Positions 11,909-22,704 of a DNA stretch of 64,000 nucleotides are shown here, in pieces. Origin of the DNA: Ehretia macrophylla (taxonomy: Eukaryota > Streptophyta > Magnoliopsida > Boraginales > Ehretiaceae); NCBI GenBank assembly GCA_037974665.1, contig CM075783.1, positions 42,297,712 through 42,361,711 on the forward strand, written 5' to 3'. Position 1 is the stretch's first letter. Each line of letters begins with the position of its first letter. The notes below the pieces were generated by a model, which was not told where the DNA came from, ran no database searches, and saw only the letters and a list, made by a program, of their open reading frames with translations. Made by a program: the position numbers and the translations under genes.

Positions 11909-11924
11909 TAATAGTTAATTTGAG

Positions 11925-12368
11925 TTTTAAATGACATATTACCCCTATGTGGTTTATAAATAAAAGTACACAAAATTCCGTTATATTTTTAAAACTAGCA
12001 CGAACCCTCTTGTGGTCCATCCAAATGGTGCAAACTCAACCCCTCAGCTAACTGACGTTTAAAAGACTAACAACATCTATTTTGCCTTTTGCTTTAAGGT
12101 TTGAGAGAAAAAAAATAAGGATCTGTTTCTCTCTCTTGCAAAAACTACTCAACTTTATCATCTTCTTCTCTTCCCAACACACCTACCCTCCATATCCATT
12201 GAGCTTATCCCTTCTCCCTCTCCCGTTTTCTCCTCTTTGTCTCTGTTTCTTTTTCTCTCTTTCAAATTCATTAACACCATAACCAGCCACCATCACCACT
12301 TACCACAACTACATACTTGTAAAAATCATTATCAGCCCAAATGACTACGAAAACTTTAATAAATGAAT

Positions 12369-12447
<79 letters not shown>

Positions 12448-13440
12448 CCGCTTTAAATTAATAGCATTGTGGCGGCCAAATTCTATTAATTAAGCAAGAT
12501 ATCAATTTATCGATAAATTAATAATTATTAATTTATCAAGATATTTTTTTTTTTTTTGAATTAATAGGAAACATATTATTATCAATGATATCTTTTTTGA
12601 AAAGTGACTCATATTTTTTCAGACTAATTTGTAAAGATAAGTAGAAAATTCTAATAACAATAGAAGATAAGAATCTAATTTAGTAGGATTAAAACAAAAA
12701 TTTATAATCTCGTATCAGGATTAGGATTAGAACAACATTTGTTAATCTCATAGAGAATTTATTATGTAATTTTTAGTTAATTATTAATTTATAAAATATT
12801 TGAATTGTTAACAAGAAAATATTTTAAATGTATTATTTTATAATTTTATCGAAATTATTAATTTTTTACACTGATCCCAAGTTGGGATCAAACGTTTTTA
12901 TTATTTAAAAGAGATTATTAATTTATCACATCTTACAATATATTGACCGACTCTAAAGTTTATCCACTTCTGATCTTTTCTTAATTCGCAGATTCATTAG
13001 CTTTCTCCATATCTGATACAATATGGTCGTCTAAAGTTTCTTCCTCTTCTTGAACGTGCATTCACATTCCAATAAAAAAAAAAAAAAAAGGATTTCTTAT
13101 GCTGCAACAAGCTCCAGTCAACGTGATTAAGTCTTTGTGAGCACGACAATGAGATCTATGCTTCAGCTGTGTATGTGTGTAGCTCTACTTATATGCAAAA
13201 GTGAGGGTGTTTTGTTCCGCATAAATGTAAAAATATGTCGCTAATGTCAAATGTTGTTGCAAAAATCGCATACTACGCACGTGATTTTAACTTCTTGTTA
13301 ACTTATTTTCTGTGATGGAAGTGGGTAATATACACTATTTTGATGGACCACAAGTGATTATGTGCTAATTTTAAAAATACAAGACGGTTCGTATATTTTT
13401 GGTAAACCACAAGAGAGTAATATGCAATTTAACCTTATAA
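11925..13440. mobile_element. ~1.5-kb element with degenerate ~130-bp inverted ends, copy A
   Basis: The left region ACATATTACCCCTATGTGGTTT, with a later CTTGTGGTCCATC block, recurs inverted at the right end (GATGGACCACAAG and AAACCACAAGAGAGTAATATG, 13340-13430). Between them lie a pyrimidine-rich tract (12120-12270), a TA microsatellite, a truncated Emigrant-like element and unique DNA. No transposase is visible, and no clean target duplication was found, so the ends are approximate. Confidence 0.45.
12373..12928. repeat. (TA)n microsatellite joined to a truncated, inverted Emigrant-like end
   Basis: About 35 TA units (12373-12442) run straight into TAACCGCTTTAAATTAATAG, an Emigrant-like terminal repeat. 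The rest of that element, in the opposite orientation to 8371-9224, continues to about 12928 and lacks its far terminus and a middle block. Pogo-type elements target TA, so a TA microsatellite is a natural landing site. Simple repeats here produce Tyr-Ile open frames that are not genes. Confidence 0.65.
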
Positions 13441-13640
13441 ATTAAATGCATATCATTCATAGACTTGATTACACGAGAAGACTTTAGGTAGCTTGCTAGC
13501 TCCTATATATGCTCAAACCATTCTGTTAACAAACCATCCCATTCTAACACATCCCTTCTCTTTTCAACATCATCATAATTTCCATACCTCTCTCTACATT
13601 CCTAACTTCACTTTATCAAAAAACTGCATCATATAACATT

Positions 13641-14745
13641 ATGCCTGGAGGCAATCGTCCATGGACCTTATTCAAGGTTAGATACACCGGATAAAACTCC
13701 AAGCTCTAACAAGGTTCATAAACACACACAAGCATGTACGCGTATATGCATCAATAATACAACATGCACATAACATATATAAACAATTTTGAGCAAGTAA
13801 ATAATCTGGTTGAAGAAAAGATGCAAAATAAATATATAGCAGCAGTAAGTTTAGATTTTAAACAGAAAATTATTTTTCATAACTTAGCAGTACTGAAAGA
13901 AAGCAAAAGAGATCCAAGCAAACAAAGATTGCTATCCCAAATTATCTTCAATCTGTAATTAATACATGAGATTTATTCCCTTATTTCCTCCCTTGTATTT
14001 ATTCACTTACCTTGTACAGTCAGGTTGACCCACTGGTGTAGGATTGATAGAAGGCATTGCTGTGTATATATATATTTGTATATTCATCAATGATATCATT
14101 GAATTTCGAATCTTTAAATGGTTTCAGAGCAGGAAGAATTTTATTATTTTGCTTTTTGGAAGAATTTTATTCCTGTAATGCCAATTTATTGTGCTTCGTC
14201 TCTTCTCAAAGCAATCTTCATAAACTTTAAACAAAGGTACCACCGGAAATCTGACACCAACGTCTAGGACACATGTCAAATGATAGACTTCGCCAAGTTG
14301 ATCTTTCCTCTTTCCACTTAATATGTTCCATGAATATTATGCCATATTCATATTCAAAGGGGTTACCTTTAAGGAAGAATCAATGAACTAGTCAAGTTAT
14401 CTCGATTTTTAATTCTTAAAATTTCCGATGAGAGAGAGTTAAACTAGCTTGGTTAATTAGGAGACGACATGTATCCTCTCAATAAAAGGCACTTAATAAT
14501 CAGTTCCGTAGCGAGAAGTTCCTCAGTATATTGAGTCCAGTCTCATTAATCTCTCGATACGAAAGGAAACCACAATTTACAATTTGATCATGAAGAGGGG
14601 AAAGACTACCGATACCGACTACTACCAAGACATGATACTAAGCAAGGGTTTCAAGAGAAGAGGAACGAATGGTTCTATATACAAAGATTTCTATGCGCAC
14701 TTCACTGACGAAGAATTCCGTCAGTTAACCGATCCAAAAGACTAA
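13641..14745 (+). CDS. Possible two-exon small gene (~84 aa), copy A, uncertain
   Basis: A TATA-like TATATA at 13504 and a pyrimidine/A-rich leader precede ATG 13641. This gives MPGGNRPWTLFK (13641-13676) followed by GTTAGA, a possible donor. A second block, opened by TTCCTCAG at 14526, reads in phase 0 from 14527 to a TAA at 14743-14745. It contains LINLSIRKETTIYNLI and later GFKRRGTNGSIYKDFYAHF. In C the acceptor reads TTAG, which would be an in-frame stop if it were exon but is a valid acceptor. B has a 9-nt in-frame deletion in exon 2. These facts favour coding, but the family is unknown, the intron is ~850 bp, and extra exons may be missing. Confidence 0.3.
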
Positions 14746-15636
14746 CCTATCCAGCACTTACTGTGGGTCTATGCGACCGACCCTGGACATAGCCATCCAC
14801 GTGGTCAGAGGTAGAGTCAAAATTTTAAAATTGGGAGAACCAATATTCAAATAAAAACATTTATAATAAGATAAAAAAAATAGGAGGGACGTTAACTTAT
14901 TTTTTACGATACTATATAGATTTTTTTAACGACATTAACTTTTTTTTAACGATATTACATAGACTTTTTTTTTTTTTTTTAAATATTGGGAGGGCCAGGG
15001 CATGTGGTAAACTGGGTAAAAACAAAAAAAACAAAAGTCACGATTAGAATAAAAAGTTCTTACTTCAAAACAATCTTTGGAGTTTTTCTTTATTTGAACC
15101 AATCTTATACAAAAATAAAATTTCATATTAAGCTCCAAATATATGCTATTGGGATGAGATGGCTCCTACTAACTCTAACCCCTAAGAAATCACTAAAAAT
15201 GACGATATTGCACGTCTTGAGACCATACTTATCATATTAATAAACGCCTTCTTAGTCTAAGGAACTAGTACCTAACAATGATGACTACCAACACAAAAAG
15301 ATCATCCTTTGTCCAGGACAACATTTGCGGTACTATAAGTACCCCATTTCCAAATAACCCTAGGTTACCTTTTTTAACCTTAATTTGCAACTGAGTCTCC
15401 CTAATTATAGGTTACTATTTGCTCTCGCTATAAATAGAGTAACTTGTAATTATTTTAATTGTCTTTATGACATTACAAATTCTCGAACAGTCCTATATTT
15501 AAGATATTGATATTATCTTTTCTTCAAAGTAATTTGTCACATATGTAACTACAATAAAGAACTGAACTCGCGTTACATTTAACGCCTTCGTAGAAAGCAG
15601 ATTGGAATACTCAACTTTGTATTTTAGCGTTATTTT
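14746..15636. other. Non-genic stretch with degenerate transposon and possible LTR remains
   Basis: Near 14808-15030 the block AGAGGTAGAGTCAAAATTTTAAAATTGGGAG looks like a decayed hAT-type end, split here only for description. From about 15230 the sequence has CTATAAATAGAG (about 15428) and AATAAAG (about 15554), spaced as in an LTR. Further on, TGGTATCA at 15895-15902 resembles the initiator-tRNA primer site that follows LTRs in plant retrotransposons. No coding domain remains. B has lost most of this block. Confidence 0.3.
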
Positions 15637-15795
15637 TGCGAGATCGTGGGCTCGACACTTTCCATTATTCTAGAGTTTCATTTTTAACTAACCTAATACA
15701 TGTGTAGAAGCACACCGCTGTACCCGAAGGTTTAACGGTTGGTGGTCAAGCTCCGTCAACTAAATTTTTACGCCATTCAAAACAAAAAAAAAAAC
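15637..15795 (+). mobile_element. 5'-truncated tRNA-derived SINE, copy A
   Basis: GATCGTGGGCTCGACAC matches the B-box part of the complete SINE at 36717-36927. The downstream body also matches (TAGAGTT...ACATGT...GCACACCG.TGTACCCGAAGGTTTA...GTCAAGCTCCG), and it ends in an A-run. The A-box half is missing. C carries the same fragment and B has lost it with the surrounding ~650 bp. Confidence 0.65.
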
Positions 15796-16607
15796 TTTGT
15801 ATTTTTGCGGCCAAGTGGGCCAAGTCCATCGTCCAATACGGTTATATAATTTAACAATAATATTGGTATTTGTGTGCTCCTTATTATACAATGGTGGTAT
15901 CATAAAAGAACACTATGTTGCACAAACTTTCCGCTATCGAGTCTGGAAAAAGAATAGTAATTTCAGCAGTGACCAAATGATTAGTTAACTTTTTGACTAA
16001 TTAATCTTTCTAATTAACTAATTCAAAATATTTAAATTTATCATGAAAATAGTACTAAATCTAAATTGTTATAAATTGAATAAGTATATTTTACAAAATC
16101 AACGTGGCACATAATTTATATTCTCTTCCTTTTAAATATGTGACATTCTCATTGCCCCACATAGAATGGAAAAAAATAGTACAAACTCTTCAAATATGTG
16201 ACATTCTCGTCACGCTACATAGAACGGGGAACCACAACTTAGGACCACCAGATAATAGCGAGAGTCGACACTTTTAACTCATATCCTGTTCTATTACCAC
16301 CTATAACCATCCAGGTCCAACTGTTAACTTATTCGTAGATAACTACCTCAAGCCTCAAAATTTATATATTTTAAATGAATTTAACGTAATCTTACCTAAT
16401 ATAAACCGTTATAAAAAAGAAAATGTACAACCTACCTACTTATGCACATAATATCTTTAAGTATTCGTTTAATAATCTTGAATAAGAACTCGTCGACCGT
16501 CCTTTTGTCAATGAAAAATCAAAGTCTACTCTTAATTCATCACTCCATTTTTCCATTTCTACGCTTTCCAGAAGACTTGACTTGTCCTCGTATAGAACTA
16601 TATTAAC
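15796..16607. other. Upstream region of PIRL copy A; no gene seen
   Basis: AT-rich. A 63-codon open frame at 15797-15988 recurs in C but overlaps the LTR-like end and TGGTATCA, so I do not call it a gene. Two CATTCTCATTGCC/CATTCTCGTCACG-type short repeats lie at about 16143-16215. The region expected to hold the N-terminal ~150-200 residues of a PIRL protein shows no matching exon. Confidence 0.5.
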
Positions 16608-19600
16608 ATGTTTCTAAAAGATAATTGGCAAAAACTGCGAAATTTTCATATGGAGAAAGAAATGGTTGAGGTTGATGATCCTGACCATGTTAACGATGAT
16701 CAAGTTGATGAAAAAGTGGTTCAGATATTGAAAGATGCATCAACGAAAGTTGTGGAGAGAGTTGAGCTATCAGGGCATCAACTTAGGTTCTTACCAGAAG
16801 CCTTTTGTAAGCTTCATGGCTTAGTTGTTCTCAATCTTTCACACAATGAACAGGAGGTTAGTTTGACAGTTCTGTAAAGTGTGCGCCTCGTTTAAAAGTT
16901 TTCGCTTAAGACGTTAGAAGGGTATATTTTATTGGTTTACTGTTTCTAACAGATATTTTTAGATAGTTGATCAATTGAAGTTTAGTCCCTATTGTTACCC
17001 TTTTGTTTCAATTTAGTCCCTATTATTTTATTTGTCTCAATTTAGTCCCTATTGTTTACAAAAAAATCTCAATTTGGTCCCTTCCGTCAAATAAAGGTTA
17101 AATCTAACAGAAAGTTGGTCACGTGCACCGCATGTGACCACGGTCTCAGGGGTAATTTTGGAATATAACAATAGAAGTTCAATTTAGTCCTCAATGTTTT
17201 GAAAAAGTTTCATTTGAGTTCTCAATGTTTTAAAAAAATTTCAAATAAGTCCTCAATGTTTGAAAAATGTTTCAAATAAGTCCTCAATATTTTAAAAATA
17301 TTTCAAATAGGTCCTCAATGTTTTAAAAATATTTCAAATAGGTCCTCAATGTTTGAAAAATATTTCAAATAAGTCCTCAATATTTTAAAAATGTTTCAAA
17401 TAAGTCCTCAATATTTTGAAAAGATTTCAATTAAATCCTTACTGTTCTATAAAGTTGGAAATAAACTCTTAAGGTCCCCCATCTCTTAAACACACAAGAT
17501 TTAGGTGGTTAACAAGGAGGAAATAGACTTGTCTTGATAGATGTAACTCAAAAAATTTAGTCAAGTTAGCTTTTAACTAATAAGTGATAGATAACTAAGA
17601 TAACGTCCGTGAAACCAAATTCAAATTTGTCAAAACCAAAATTAGGGAAGTCACAATAGGTAAACAAAGAGGCAGAATAAGGGCACAATATACGTTACCA
17701 ACTGCAGACCTTTAGCATTTTTCATTTGAATACCTGTTATGAAAACAATCATAAACACCTCAACATTAGAAAAAATGATGTTTCTTCATCCTTAATCCAA
17801 AAAAAACATAACAATAGTATCATCAAAGCATCAGTCATAAAAGTCTGTCATAATCCCATAACCTGTCATAAAAAAAGTCATTAAATATGGTTAAAGTCAT
17901 TACATTTAGCTATCATAGTCCCATCCATATACAAAAATCATCTTTACATATCCTGTCATAATCCCATCCATCTACAAAAATATCCATCAGTCATGTCATA
18001 ACCTATTTGTAACCCATCCACAAAAACCATTGGGTTGATTAACTTTGTTCATAGCATGTTCATTCATCAATATGAACAAAGTTACAAAAAATATCCATCA
18101 GTCTTGTCATAACCTATTTGTAACCCATCCACAAAAATCTCTGGGTTGACTAACTTTGTTCATACCATGTTCATTCATCAATATGAACAAAGTAAGGACT
18201 TAATTGAAATCTTTTCAAAACATTGATGACTTATTTGAAACATTTTTAAAATATTGAGGACTTATTTGAAATATTTTTAAAACATTGAGGACCTATTTGA
18301 AACATTTTTAAAACATTGAGGACCTACTTGAAATTTTTTTAAAACTTTGAGGACTTATTTGAAATATTTTTAAAATATTGAGGACTTATTTGAAATATTT
18401 TTAAAATATTGAGGACTTATTTGAAATTTTTTCAAAATATTGAGGACTCAAATAAAACTTTATTGTTATATTCCAAAATTGCCCTTGAGACCGTGGTCAC
18501 GTGCGGTGCACGTGACCAACTTTCTATTAGATTTAACCCTTATTTGACGGAAGGTACCAAATTAAGATTTTTTTTCAAACAATAGGGACTAAATTGAGAC
18601 AAATAGAACAATAGGGACAAAACTGAGACAAAAGGGTAACAATAGGGACTATCTGTGAAATTTGCCCAATATATTATACAAAACTAATGTGGGACGGATA
18701 TTACAATCTTTACCTTAAATGGGAGACTGGCAATACGTTGAATCCAATCAATCAACTCAAAATACTTAAAAAATTCATAATACAGTGGGAGAGAACCAAA
18801 AGCATTATAAAGTGAAAATTACATGAGATAGTACAATCGCCCCACTTATATAGGTGACGAGCCAATGGAGAGCCTACTTGTTCACTTGATCTCTACCTCT
18901 TTTAGAACCTAGGTCCTGCTATTAGCTAGCCAATATATTGAGTCTAATTCACTAACTCGAAATGTTTAAACCAGTAGTGACAATAATAGAAAATCGAAAT
19001 ATCATAATCTGAACAGATATTTTATTGTCTAGATAGAAAGAAGTTAATGATCTCATAATTCACTTGTCTCTTGATATCCAAATTATTAAAGAGTGTCTCC
19101 GTTTTCCAATAATAAATTTGTCTTTTTGATAGTTCAAAATGGTATGTCATTTGTAGTAGTTATGTTGTTGGTTATGTTAAGAGTATCTTTTTAAGTGATT
19201 CCTGATGTGTTTCTTTTGTTATGGGGTAAATTGCCTTTTAACCCCGTGTGTTATGCCTAATTCGCTGCTTACCCCCTGTGTCGCGGTATTATAAAACACA
19301 GAGGGACTGCAGAATTTGCTGATAAATCCCTTGCTCTGTTATGTTACAGGCCATTCCTGATTCAATTGCAGGACTGCAGAAATTGGAGGATCTTTATGTG
19401 TCATCCAACCTTGTGCAGAGCTTACCAGACTCCATTGGCATGTTAACAACCCTGAAGATTTTGGATGTTTCTGCAAATAAACTTACTGCGATTCCAGAAA
19501 GCATTGCTGGTTGCAGGTAATTATCGCGCTGTATCTTCAGCCACGAGCTCTTTTCTTCTTGATCCTAGTGACAATTCTGAATTTGCTGACAGGTCTTTGA

Positions 19601-20212
19601 TGGAGTTGGATGCGAGCTTCAATAAATTAATGTTCTTGCCTGGAAATATTGGTTACGAATTGGTTAATCCGCGCCCTTCCAAAGTCTGTTTTTGAAATGA
19701 AATCTCTGAGACATTTGGATGCTCATTTTAATGAGCTTCATGGAGTGCCATATGCAATTGGAAGATTACAAAGTTTTGAGGTTTTAAACCTCAGCAGCAA
19801 TTTTAATAATTTGAGAGAGCTTTCTGAATCAATTTGTGATCTGACCAACCTCAGAGATCTTGATCTCAGTAATAACCAAATCCAAGCTCTTCCAGGCACA
19901 TTTCACCGGCTTGAAAATATAACTCGGCTTGATTTAGATCAAAATCCACTTGTAATCCCACCTCTAGATGTTGTATCTAAAGGCGTTGAAGCTGTAAAGG
20001 AGTTTATGCTGAAGAGACAACGCGATATGTTAGCTGCTGAAGAAGAAAGAAGGGTGCTCGAAGCTAATATGGGAGCTCAGACAGGATGGCTGGCTTGGGG
20101 AACCTCCATGTTTAATGATGCCGTCTCCGAGGTTGCAGGATATCTAGGGAAAGGCATGAATTCGAGCGATCCATATCTGGATCAACAGTTGTTATTAACT
20201 TTGGAGAACTAG
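16608..20212 (+). pseudogene. PIRL1/PIRL9-like leucine-rich-repeat gene, copy A (broken)
   Basis: The encoded protein belongs to plant intracellular Ras-group-related LRR proteins. Exon 1 is 16608-16856 (LSGHQLRFLPEAF, LVVLNLSHN), donor GAG|GTTAGT. Exon 2 is 19350-19516 ([15 protein letters not shown]), phase 2. Intron 2 is 76 bp. Exon 3 is 19593-20212, with LRRs [30 protein letters not shown], then NPLVIPP and a C-terminal [17 protein letters not shown] that resembles PIRL9. After GYELVN (about 19670) some 30-odd bases are missing relative to the family. The normal frame therefore ends at TGA 19693-19695, while the LRRs continue in another frame. The usual long N-terminal region is absent. 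Intron 1 holds a 1.7-kb foldback element. Possibly transcribed, probably not a full PIRL. Confidence 0.8.
16983..18667. mobile_element. Foldback element with long inverted arms in PIRL intron 1, copy A
   Basis: Arms of about 450 bp face each other: left from TAGTCCCTATTGTTACCC, right ending GGGTAACAATAGGGACTA. Each arm holds about eight tandem ~30-bp subrepeats (TTTCAAATAAGTCCTCAAT on the left, its complement on the right). Each also has a CACGTG-containing block; at 18495-18517 the bases GGTCACGTGC and GCACGTGACC face each other across 3 nt. The centre has two ~115-bp direct repeats with TTTGTTCATA hairpins. No protein. The right end reads GAAATTTGCCC; the left end lacks this, so it is truncated. 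Confidence 0.7.
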
Positions 20213-21829
20213 AACCTTAGTTTGTATGAATTGGCATATAAACATGAGTGATTGAGTCTACCTCAGGTACATGTAATTTGTTCTTCCTCTGCTGTCTGTA
20301 AGGTAAAACATATTGAATAATGTTTTTCATTATGTGAATATATCTATAGATGCGATGAGTTTCATAGGTGTGTCATACTATATATATAAAGTTACATGGA
20401 ATTCAAGTTTACAATTCCTGATAAGGCGCCCCACTGCACCACAAGGTTTATAACTTTAGAGTAGATTCAATGTGGTCCTGGTTTGGTGAGTTCCTTATCA
20501 TAAAAAAAATATGTTTACAATTCATGCAGCTAGTAACTATGAATTTGATAATTATACTCTGCTTCATGCAATAATTTGCAATCTTACACTAACTGGCCAT
20601 CTGAACTCGGTGTGTTTCTGTGTGTAGATATGAGTTGAAATAGTCATTTTCTACCACAGATGTGGACTTAGACTAGAAGATAAATTTTGATTTTTGAACA
20701 ACACAAAAGTGGCTAAAAATCCTTGCCAATGCACCATCATTACGGACATTTTTCTTTGGGCGTAGTTAGCCGGACCCAACAGTCCTAACATACACTGTGA
20801 AACTCACATCATACGAGTTTCACATGTTGAATGAGCCAGTCAGACTCAACAATTTTCCTTTTTTGTGATAAGGGTAATCAAATATGTCAAATATTAATTT
20901 TATGAAATTATGTTTGAATTCCAGATAAAATAATAATTGGTCACATGTGTAAAGTTCTCATTCAATAAAATGTCAAATTCACTTTAAATATACTATAAGT
21001 AATCTACCTTATAATTTGTAATAGTATATTTTTACAATTAAAACTCGTGATGTAACATCTTCCCGGGGGGAAACAGCCGGAAAACAAAGAAAGATTCCCA
21101 TAGTTGTCTCAAAGGAATGCAACGCACAAAGCAAACCACATCTCACGAAATAGTTAACTCATTCCATAAGGCACAAAAACCTTTCATATTCTCTCCATGC
21201 ATAACACAACACGCACACCATCCTCTATATAATCACATTTTGTGCCTTTACCTAGTTGAATTAGATAATCGATATCAAAAATGTTGCTCGACATCTTCAC
21301 CCTGCAAGAAAGAAGAGAAGCATCATCGATGGGGCTAGACCTGGGTGGAAATTAATAAGATTTTACCAACTTATCTACAAAGAAGGAAAGATAAGAAAAG
21401 CATGCATGCGCCTTTACCTAGTTGTGTCGGCGCGGAGAGATAACGACTGTGGTTTTTTTTTTTTTTTGAAAGGAAGGATAACGATTGAGTTCAAGGGAGG
21501 CTTTAGGGTTTTTGGTGATAACCATGACCAAAACTGATGAGCACCAAAAAGGCATTAAATTTTATCTAATTATGTTGAAATGCATCAGCTTGATGTTTGA
21601 TTTAGCAAGAGATTAGGGAATTATCTTCACGTTAAATGAGATTGTCGACAAGTTTTTACACCAATTAGCTAAAACAACCTTAAATTAAACCAATGAAGTG
21701 ATGCCTTAAAAGATAATTTAGAAAATTACAGACTATAACAAAAGTTTAATGATATATATGATATTTCTTAATTGTCCCACCCATTTGATCTCCACGTGTT
21801 TAATAGTATCAGTGATGTAATGTGTGATT
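20213..21829. other. 3' flank of PIRL copy A with relic of the small gene; no intact gene
   Basis: The first ~250 bp correspond to the 3' flank of PIRL copy B. At 21292-21294 (minus) an ATG follows the same GGTGAAG and TTCTTGCAG acceptor as the 55-aa gene. After MSSN the sequence departs and runs into a second copy of the CAACTAG|GTAAAGG exon-1 donor. Another copy of that donor is at 21411-21425. This is a recombined fragment of the diverged paralogue seen complete at 33640-35764. Confidence 0.5.
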
Positions 21830-21842
21830 AACAATTGAGACC

Positions 21843-22032
21843 GCCTTGGGTTGGGTCATGTATCCCAACTTTTAGTTCACACTTAGTCGTTAGATCAGGT
21901 GAGGATAAGTCAGGCATAACCTATCAAAGGAGTGTCCCAATGCGGTAGTGTCTAATCTTAATCAATATTCCGTACATTAATTGATGTGGGGATATTTTCC
22001 AAGTTAAAACAAAAAAAAAAAAACAACAAAAA
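21843..22032 (+). mobile_element. ~190-bp SINE-like retroposon with 13-bp target duplication
   Basis: AACAATTGAGACC stands on both sides (21830-21842, 22033-22045). The insert ends in an A-rich tail. The paralogous site near 36150-36170 is empty (GATTAACAAATGAAAACCTACC). I see no clear tRNA A and B boxes, so the class (SINE or other A-tailed retroposon) is open. Confidence 0.65.
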
Positions 22033-22045
22033 AACAATTGAGACC

Positions 22046-22704
22046 CTACCACTAATTTGCACAAAGCCAGATATATAATACTATGTGCGATGCATGTACG
22101 AGATCATTTTGGTTCTTCTAATTCAGGAATAAAATAGTGAAATAGATTGAGAAAAATCGAGGAATAAACCGTACCATATTTCAATTATCTATAAATCATT
22201 TGATGCTTGGAGTTACCGATCGGTCTTCTAAACGGTTAACATTTTTAAACAATAATTACTTTTTAGGCAAAAAACCAAGAATATTCTTTTATCGAAAATT
22301 TGTCTACCATACACCCGTCTCTTTCCTTTTTAGTCAAAAACACGACGGCAAATCAAGAATACATCCTTCACATTGAGTAAAGATATGCAACAATAGTATC
22401 TATGGATAACACAGTAAGGCTAAGAAAATACGAACATAAATATATAGCACCAATAAGTTTAGATTTAAAAAGAAATTATGTCATAACTTATAGCACAGAA
22501 AGCAAAAGAGATCAAAGCCTAAGGCTAAGAAAATAGGACCGTAACTATATAGCAGAAACACAACAAAAAGAACGACATGCAATGATCGTTGCGTTGCGTG
22601 CAGCATTCACCTGGAACAACAAAAAGAATCAAATTAAGCAAAATAACGGAAAAGTTGAAAGACATAAATATCAATTAAGCTAAAACTCAACGAGGAACGC
22701 TCAC
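22046..22704. other. A/B unit junction region; no gene seen
   Basis: 22079-22394 recurs before C (51340-51647) and, more diverged, after B (about 36170-36390). From 22396 unit B begins. 22560-22660 holds the 3' exon region of the small gene. No other ORF or RNA is supported. Confidence 0.5.

Larger units (their letters stand above)
7388..22394. repeat. Tandem unit A (~15 kb)
   Basis: The sequence from about 7388 (TAGTATCTATGGATAACACA) matches B from about 22396 and C from about 51648. The match runs through the small gene, the MITE cluster, the possible two-exon gene and the PIRL gene. Unit A meets unit B near 22395 without unrelated DNA in between. A and C share an intron-1 foldback insertion that B lacks. 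B lacks a ~650-bp block that A and C have (15195-15850 in A). Confidence 0.85.

Noticed and set aside
12082-12282. 66-codon ORF rich in Ser, Leu and Pro
   Set aside because: Product of a pyrimidine-rich tract, likely a leader-type sequence, without homology signs.
13764-13958. 64-codon ORF repeated in all three units
   Set aside because: AT-rich, low-complexity translation inside the possible intron; similar words occur in the non-coding 3' flank of the small gene.
14935-15240. Overlapping 67- and 84-codon ORFs on both strands
   Set aside because: They run through poly-A/T and transposon remains, and lengths differ between units through homopolymer changes.
15797-15988. 63-codon ORF conserved in A and C
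   Set aside because: Overlaps an LTR-like end and primer-site-like word; A and C are recent duplicates, so conservation carries little weight.
16608-16877. 89-aa stand-alone protein from PIRL exon 1
   Set aside because: The last residues come from reading through the exon-1 donor (GAG|GTTAGT); the LRR continues in exon 2 in phase.
17190-17440. Regular ~30-bp repeats that look like a CRISPR-type array
   Set aside because: The units are contiguous without unique spacers, occur inverted in the other arm, and lie in a plant intron.
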